Under the pieces are notes generated by a model that had not been told where the DNA came from, made no database searches, and was given only the letters and a program-made list of their open reading frames with translations. The translations under genes were made by a program, and so were the position numbers. From Rugalucina vietnamica (Eukaryota > Mollusca > Bivalvia > Lucinida > Lucinidae), in NCBI GenBank assembly GCA_964017185.1, contig OZ024874.1:48450856-48514855 (forward strand): a stretch of DNA of 64,000 nt, written 5' to 3'. Positions 49,801-58,800 of the stretch are shown here, piece by piece. Position 1 is the stretch's first letter; the number at the start of each line of letters is the position of its first letter.

Positions 49801-52800
49801 TTCGCCAAATGTTTAGCATAATTATATATCTAACAAGACGAAATAACATTATCAGTGAATAAACATGCTGACGCAATCGCCCCTGTTTTATGCCAGTGTT
49901 ACAGCGCAAACAATTAGGACTTTTTCGGATTAAAAAAAGGCAGGTATTTAGATGCTAAACGACAAAAGATAAGGCCACTGCCTTGAAAGAGTGATTTTCG
50001 ACACATTTTTAAAACCTTTTTTTAGACGTACTCATATTCAATATTATAAAATGAGACTTAGTAAAATCTTTAGTCAATAGATAGAATAACAATGTGGTAA
50101 AAACATTATATAATTATCCTGTCATTTGAGATGTAGACATCTTTAGCGACAAACTTGTTTTCAAGATGTTTAACATTGCAATTTTGCTATACATTCTTAA
50201 CATTTTTGTTCTTTCCAGAAATGTCAGAGATTGACTTCAGCTCTTATTTTTTGTGTAACAGGTTGTTTTAACATGCACTTCCTTGTCTTTGGGTGAATTT
50301 TGTACATACGTGACGTATGAGGTGCAAAATTTAGATTTAAGAAATACGGTTAATTACTTAAATAATGTATATTACATGTAAAGTTATACATAAATTTTTA
50401 AAATCTGAAAAGCCGAGACAAATCTTCATTTGGACTTTGCTACGACACGCTTCCTTTCTAACCACGTGAATTTTAAATGTGTATTATGTGTTTGTATATT
50501 TTGCGGGCCATTTAACGTTTGCAATTGCAAACTAGAATATGCTAAACTTTTGTCGAGAAGTATACTTACTGTTTATAACAGATTGTCACCACAAATGATT
50601 CACTCTTCTATTAAATAGATAAACATGTAAAATAAATATCATTTATGAATGATTTAACTTATTTTGTGATTTTGTCGAAAACGGCTTCAGAACGAGATTA
50701 GGTAGAATCGCTAGATAGAATATGACCTTATCATGAGGCCCAGGAAACATTTTAAAATAATAATAATATTACATACATCACAAAACGTGAAACCATTTCA
50801 ACAAAGATTTTAAATAATCCATTCTTTAATTAAATGTTTTGCTATTTCAGATTGTGGTGTACCTGATACTACCGGATACACATTTAGTCATTCTGACACT
50901 AGATATGGAGCAACTACTAATGTTACTTGTGCGACGGGATACAAAGGAACACCAAGCTCTATCGACTGTCTGGATACAGGACTATGGCAAACCGTGTCTG
51001 GCTGTGAAAGAAAAGGTACGAGGGTGTTATTCACGGACATAGTTGAAATATATTGTGGACAAATATTCACCTGGTGTTGAACTTCATGCATTGCATAAAT
51101 TAAATCGCTATGACGCAATATAATAAATCAACGTCATTGATTCATGTACTGTCGGTAAGAATCGATAAAGTACATGATAGAAAACACAACAACATGTATA
51201 TGTGTGATGGCGAGCACAGACCGGAGCACGTTATCTTTATTCGACGACAAAAGAACGGGCATCAAATGTTTTAAGATTAATTCACCTACAATATCAAATA
51301 TTCCAATGCCGGCTATTGTCACGCTACAATCACGTGCTCCATTTGCAATCTTTGTAAACATAACTACTCACCGAAACAGTCGTAGCCTCATAAACCCAGA
51401 AAATCCGCTAATAGATTATTTTTGACCTCAAAATCTTTTGACGCAGAGAGTCAGAAAAAAAAACAACAGTTTATAGATTTTGACCTCAACTCAGTACCCA
51501 AAAGTCTCTGCACCAGAGCCCTATATCTGTTCAGCACATATAGGTACGTTTACACTTAACTACACTCATTAATAACAGCTCTCAGTTCATCTAGCAATAC
51601 AATGTGCAGTTTTCAAATCTGAAACTCCAACTTATCACAACCGTAAATGCAACCCAACCAACACCATAAAACACACGTCTCTGCAGCAGAGCCCTATATC
51701 TGTGCAGCACAGATACTTCGTAAACACATAACTACAATCATTACTAACAGCTCTCAGTTCATCTAACAACACAATGCGCAGTTTACACACATTTACAGAA
51801 CAAAATGTAGCTATGCCCCTATTTATTGACTTTTTACCCAGGACAAGTGGGTAAAAACCATGTGCTGCACCCTTATTTTCATGTATCTACGAGTCTTCAG
51901 CATTACTTACAACAAAACACAAGTGCAATTGTTTACCCTTTAAATCGGATTTATCTGTAAGAATAGAAATTTCCTAAGTATAAAGAAATATTAAAGGCAA
52001 CGTATATCTGTATGTCCTTATTCTTTAAGGCAAGCCAACTGAACGTTCATTGAATCAGTTCTCAAGAAAAAACTTCAAAACGTTCGAAAAAGTAAAATCA
52101 AATATACAAACAACTGTTTATACTTACACGCCCGTGCATTAACTCTGACATCACCATTATCTCTTTGTCATGAATTCCACTTCCAGTGCCGACTGCATAG
52201 CTCTGCCATCATGGTAACCAAGTGTACGCATGAAGTACTACTTGACTAAATGCTACTATACCACCTGTGACAAATTTATTTCATAAAAATTATAAACAAA
52301 AACGACAACTTCAATTATATTTTGATTAATATATTGAACTTATTAAACAATACATGTACGTCCATTCACAATTTAATCGGCGTATGTGTATTCGAGTAAT
52401 AATCAAAGACCATGATCTCCACTAACTAATCAAGTATCAAACTAAGAAAAAACGTCTCTAGAAAACCAACGAAATGAAATGTTACTAAAAAGAAGAACAC
52501 GTAAGCGAAACGTAAAAATAAAATACTCATTTTATTTCTGCTGAGCCCCAGATTCTCTCGCTGGCTGTCAAATTTTCTGCATCGTCGGCGAAAAACCAAG
52601 CGCACAAAACCTAACTCAACTGCTCCGCATCGTCTGTCAAGCCTCGAATGACCTTGCAAATTATGCAATCATTATTTATACCTTCATTGAACAGTACTTA
52701 CATGTACTCTAGATTCACGAAATCCATGGGCTTAAATGAGCTTATATCATCGATTTGAAACGATCTACTCGTGCTCAAATCATTGATCATTTACCGTATT

Positions 52801-55800
52801 TACTAATGTACACGAAACGATGATACATCTACCCCTATACGACTTGCATTTTAACCCCAAATTATTTCAGTAGTCTATAATAAATACATTTGTTCGGTCT
52901 TCGTGGTGAATCTCTAACTAGTTAATTAATCATCATAAACAAACAAATAAATCATGATAAACTCCATGATGAATAAAAAACGAGAACTCACAGATAGAGT
53001 AAGCTGCCCGACGATGGAGATCCCTGGGCGCCCAATAACTTACTAACTCAGGAGCAAAAGAAAAACATCAGTTGAACCCCGTCGGGTCAAGCAACAGACC
53101 AGAAGCTCCGGCCCCAACCAACTAAAATAAATAGCTTTATGTCGGAGCCATCATAGATTCTGACGCCCGGCCCACCGGCGTGCAATTAAAGAAGGCAGCA
53201 TAGTTATCAACCATGATTGGGTTAAAAGCTAAGCATGCAGACTGTCGTATAACAATTTTTCTGAATAGAAAAGAAAAATCATTCCTTCCGATAAGTTTCT
53301 TAAATTTGTAAACCAAGTCACCATAAAATCCTGGTTCCGAAAGGCCCTTGCGTAAAAGGGTCTTTATTAGCCAGACACTAAATTTGGAAGTCGATTCGTA
53401 GTGTCTGCGATAAAATAAAGAAAATGTTTTTCAAAGTTTATGATACCGCTAGCCCTGCTGGAGACGTTTGGTTGTAATACATTTATTTCGTGCATTAATG
53501 TCCGCAACATGATTGCAGACTGTAGCAAGCCTTATAAGTTGCGAAATGTTTTCCCCAAAAGAAGCGCTGCGAGGAACGTCACCATCCAAAAATGGAAAAT
53601 TTACTATGTCAAAATCAAAGTCATCACGTTTATAATAAACTTAAGAAGAAACTAATACATTTGCAATAGAAAGATTTATAATCGTCTAGCTACCAATACC
53701 CCCACCTGAACCTTCAGGGGGAATTTTCTGCATTATTATTCAGCGAAATAGATAACGATGCGTACTGCGTATGTACGCACAATTTTTCACCCTGTACGCA
53801 TAGAAATATCAGACCTGTGCGTACCATGTACGCAGTAAAAATCAGCGGTACGCAAACAGTTTACGATTTAATGCGTACACAGATAAAAAAAACTTTTAAA
53901 ATTGTCACAAAATGACAATTTGTCAACTAGTATTGTGAGGCTGCTCTGTCAACAATCGAAAAGTAGTTACAATATGAATGCAGCTTCTGATCGTTTCATA
54001 TTATACTGAGCCAAACATATAACGCAACACGGTTATTGCATGTTTTTCGCATTTTAATGAAACGTATGACGTTCTACCCGACATATGATGGTCAGCAATT
54101 ACCAATGAATAAATTGGTTACAAAAGTTTTAGATTTCTGGCATGGGTCACTGAGCTCGAATCTGATTGGTCAAAACGGTTATTTTCTGACATGCGCCCCC
54201 TGAGAGATTCTGGAAATCAATTTGCACACAGATTGCTTCTTTGTGGATCTCCAAGTGAGGTTCGATGAGGCAATTGCAATATGGACTCCATTTGTACCCG
54301 AAATTTCAAATCAAAGTTTGCATCATTGAAAATTTGACGTTTAATACTGCGCATTCCATTGAACACAATAGAAAATGGAGTTTGTGAAAAATTCTAACGG
54401 CGAATGTTTTTAACGAAACCTTTGTGAAAACATGTTCATTCTTTCATTCAGCATTGTTAGAAAACACAACAGCGTCCAACTGTTGGGACAGGAGCGTCTG
54501 TAACAAATGCTAAAATGTGAGTTAACTTGATGGTTGGGAGTAAAAATGAATCTTCAACTCTGTTTAAAATCGTGCAAAATTGATCCTTTGACTGTAAAAT
54601 TATTCATTGTCTACAATAGGGCAGGGGTAACCCTGAAAACCGACAGTAATTTCTAGGGTACGAATACACGTCACATGTCGCATTCTGGAAAATCACAATG
54701 CATTTGATTTTTGCCAAGACCCTACCTCTGAAAAATGACTAATTTCTTGAGACGCATAACACAGAATGTTAAAAACAAGATCTTATGAGATGGTTCGATC
54801 GTCTGGCAATCTTATTCAGTGGAGGAAAAGTTTATTTGATACTGTTCTTCTGTATAACAATAAAAATAAACAGATGTTGCGTTATAAGTTTGGCTCAGTA
54901 TACATACCATGCAATATATTATGTATCTTCAGTAGTTATAAACGTGCATTCCGTTCAGTGTCTGTTAACCAAAGGTTTATTCATGAATTTATTAGTAGTG
55001 TGTCACTTTGGTTTATTGAATAGGCATTTGCATCGATTTCTGGTCATATTTTTTAATTCAAAACTTGATGTATTCCATGTTCTACAGCCATGCCAGTTAT
55101 GTTTTTCCTCACTTTTGCTCTCTTATTATCTATACTGGATACAAAAGTATGGTTTAACAAGCCTTAATGACAGAATAACATGTAATTTTAGGATTATCAA
55201 CCAGTTTACTTGAATTTTCATACTTGAATAAATGGTCTTATCCATACGTGTGCATATCTATAAGTTTGATTCTGAATGAGAGGTTAGAATATGAACCTTC
55301 AGAAAACGCGTACACAGTAATATTGTCGGTACGCACTGTACATTTATTCTGATGCGTACAGTACGCATTGCGAAAAATAATTATCTACATCACTGATTAT
55401 TTTCTAAAAGTACATTGAAAAAGCTATCAAACCCTGTTTTCTGCCATCTGGAAGTGGAAGCGTTTGCGTTTTATCCTATGTTTCATTATAATACCCTAAA
55501 TATTCATTTTTTTGCGTTTTAATAATGGGGGTGCACATAGAAAATTGAAGATATTTCACTTGCTTCTTATCCTAGACCATTGAAATTGGTTTCATTTTCA
55601 TGCTCAGACATAGCCCTTTTATGCAATGATAAGTAATGGAAAATATCTTATTTGCATATTTATGAATTTTCATTAAAACATTAAAATAAAAAATTAACAA
55701 TTAAAAATCAATTATCCTCATATAAAACTAATTTCAGGCCTAAGCTATCATTGTGGCTCATTGTTATTGAACCAATTATGTTATTTGACAAATTTCTTGA

Positions 55801-58800
55801 CGCCTTGGACCTTAATCAATTTGCATTTTCGTGAATATTAATGAAAATGGCGAAAATCAAGATTTTCTCTACTATATTGCCATTTGAAGGATTTGAGTTG
55901 GTTGTAGGATGTATCTTGCACCCTTCGAACAAACGCTAATGGGTGCCAGTTTGGTCAGAGGATCACTTTAATTCCCATTTGAGTGATCACCCCGACCCTT
56001 ATAAGGAGAGGAATTATTTTGGTACACCTCTATTACCACATATATATTGGCTACTGATAGACCTAGAGAGCTGATATAGGTATCAAATGATTGTTTTGGC
56101 AATGTTCTGTAGCCATGTAATAAGATATAAAAACAAGCTCACTTAGTTCAGATATTAGAAAAGTAACAGATAAAAGAAGCGGGTATACCAACAAAATTGC
56201 TGATATCTCAGAGACCAAAAACTCTTAGAGAGCTGAAATGTGTATCAAATGATTGTTATGATAATGTTCTATAATCATGGGATAAGATACAGAAAGAGTC
56301 TGACTTTCTTGGTGTTCAAATATTGATGAGAACTTTTTATAGTAGTGAAAAATATTCACAGAACAATGGAGGGGATATACCTACAGATATGTTTATATCT
56401 CAGCAACCAAAAGCCATTCAGAGATGAAATTGACAACAAAAGATTGCTATGATAACATTCTAAAACCCTGAAATAAGATACATATATAATCAGACTTTTC
56501 TGCTGTTTAAATATTGATGAACTCTTTAAATATTAGAGAAAATCACAGAAAATGGAGGGGAATACCTATGGAAACGTTTACATCTCCGCAACCAAAAGCC
56601 ATAGACAACAGAAATTGGTGACAAATAATTGCTATAACAATATTCTATAACCTTGTCATAAGATATAATAAAAAATCACTGCCAAATCACTACCAAAGGA
56701 AGAGAATATACCAATAAAATTGCGAATATTCGATAAAAATTAAAGAAAAATGGAGTGGGTATACCAATTAAAACGTTCATATCTCAGCAACCGAATGTCC
56801 TAGAGAGCTCAAATTGGTATCAAATGATTTCTTTGACAAAATTCTATAACCATGTAATAAGATGTATAAACAAGCTTACTTTATTGTTGCTGAAATATTT
56901 CAGAAAACATAAGATATTGGAAAAAATCACAGTTTAACTTTTTTGTTGTTCGAATATTGTTGATTTTTTTAAATATTAGATAAAAATCAAAGAAAAATGG
57001 AGGAGGTATACCAATAAAAACGTTTATATCTCAGCAACCGAATGTTTTAGAGGACTAAAATTGGTACCAAATGATTGCTATGACAATATTCTATAACCAT
57101 CTAATAAGATATATAAAGAAGCTTACTCTTTTGATCCTATTTTTCTATCCCGTAATGAATATGTCCGATTTAAGACGAAATGGTTCTTAATATATGCCCT
57201 CTCGCCACAAAGTACAGCAATCAATGTAATCGCGCTCCCCAGGCGTTCGTTCTGAAAATCACCGTTGTAAAATAAAAATCTGAGAAAATGCATTTTCTAG
57301 CTTTTTTGCACCAGCCTGTCTGCATTCACAATTGAGTGATGGTTGGGAGATATTTAAAGGAAGGAAAGAAAAATAGAAAGACAGAAAAAATATGGCACAT
57401 ATCGAATTTTATATCCTTGTCTGGCTTTCGTTTTTGGTTTATAAATCGTCACTAACGAGGGTTCATTATCCGAAATAGCCCAATAAAGCCCATTCTTCCC
57501 CGTTTAAATGTTTTCACTGCTTTCCAAAGGACCTTAACTTAATATTGTATTTGCAGCCGTCATTATATAAACCTTTCTATTGTGATAAAATCATGTTTCT
57601 TTGGATTATTCCCATCACCGCGTTTGTCTTCAAAATAAGTCTATGATCTTGTTGGACGTGTGTATATGAATGCATGTGGCAATGATGAATTTTCACTGCA
57701 GGACATGAGTACGGCTCGAAAAGTTACTATTACTAAATTTTAAAGAAGAAAACAAAAGTTAAACAAAAGAATGTAAAAGGATAATAAAGTAACAAAAATA
57801 CAAAAAAGAAATGACAAGAAACAAAAGTTGAAACCCAGTAGCTATCGAACTCAGAACCCACGTTTTAAATTGCAATTGGCAGGCGGGCGTGTTAACCACT
57901 GCACCACAGAGTCTAACGTGGGTTAGACAATAAACCAATGTTCATAATCAAAATATTGTAACTGTGTATCATGCTGATTACGTAATATAAAATTTATAAA
58001 TTTCCGCGTTTGCTCTGGTTAGGTTTTCGACGGTTCCCGGAACGGTCCCGTAAGTTTTTACGGAAACTACATCTCAGTAAAGGACGATCAAAAAGTGTAT
58101 TACAAATGCACTTTTTAAAGAAAATCCTAGCTAAGGTATAAACTTAACTTAAACCGCTAAGGAGGCCTTAACTTAAGGAATGATTGTAATTCAGGGCCCT
58201 GGCTAACATGCAACCAGATAAGATATAAGACACTGGTGAATATAGTTCATACTATCTCCCTTTGAATGCCTCCAAAGGATCAACCCTTTATATTTTATAT
58301 GCTATTACTGCAGCTGGTGTTGTGCCGTGTGGCGGCCCTCAAAAGTCTCCTCGTACATGTACATCATCTATTGTGCAGATTATGGTTTTATGTTTGTCCT
58401 TTGAGGTCAGTAAAGATATTCAGAGTGTTCAAACCCCCACGTTTAGAAACAAACTTCTAACCAATGTTTAAATTATTTCACCCCGTTTGGGAATGTGACT
58501 TTGATTTAGACTTCTCTCGTAAAAAAAATCGAAATTACAGTACAATAGTCTGGCTTTCAGTGCCGGTTTTAAAAGGGCTACTGATGAGGGTTCATTACCC
58601 GAAATTGCGCAATATAGTCCATACTATCTCCCTTTCAATGTTTAACTGCTTCCAAAGGATCAAACTTTTGTATTTTATTTTTATACATCTGCCCAAGACA
58701 CGACACTGTCATATCCAATCGCGAATATGGGAGATTGGATATCTATTCTATATTATGTCTAGAGCTTAATGAAATTATAGGTTAATACCAGACTTTCAAT

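Noticed and set aside
22824-51015. CRISPR-like or satellite interpretation of the regularly spaced similar blocks
   Set aside because: The repeats are protein-coding exons with splice sites in a eukaryotic context; spacing and content do not fit a CRISPR array.
51134-51361. 75-codon - strand ORF with a moderately protein-like composition
   Set aside because: No recognised family, no splice context and no supporting repeat of the frame elsewhere.
54785-55213. 142-codon hydrophobic ORF inside the GTACGC-rich element
   Set aside because: Not similar to any transposase or membrane family I recognise; hydrophobicity follows from T-rich sequence.
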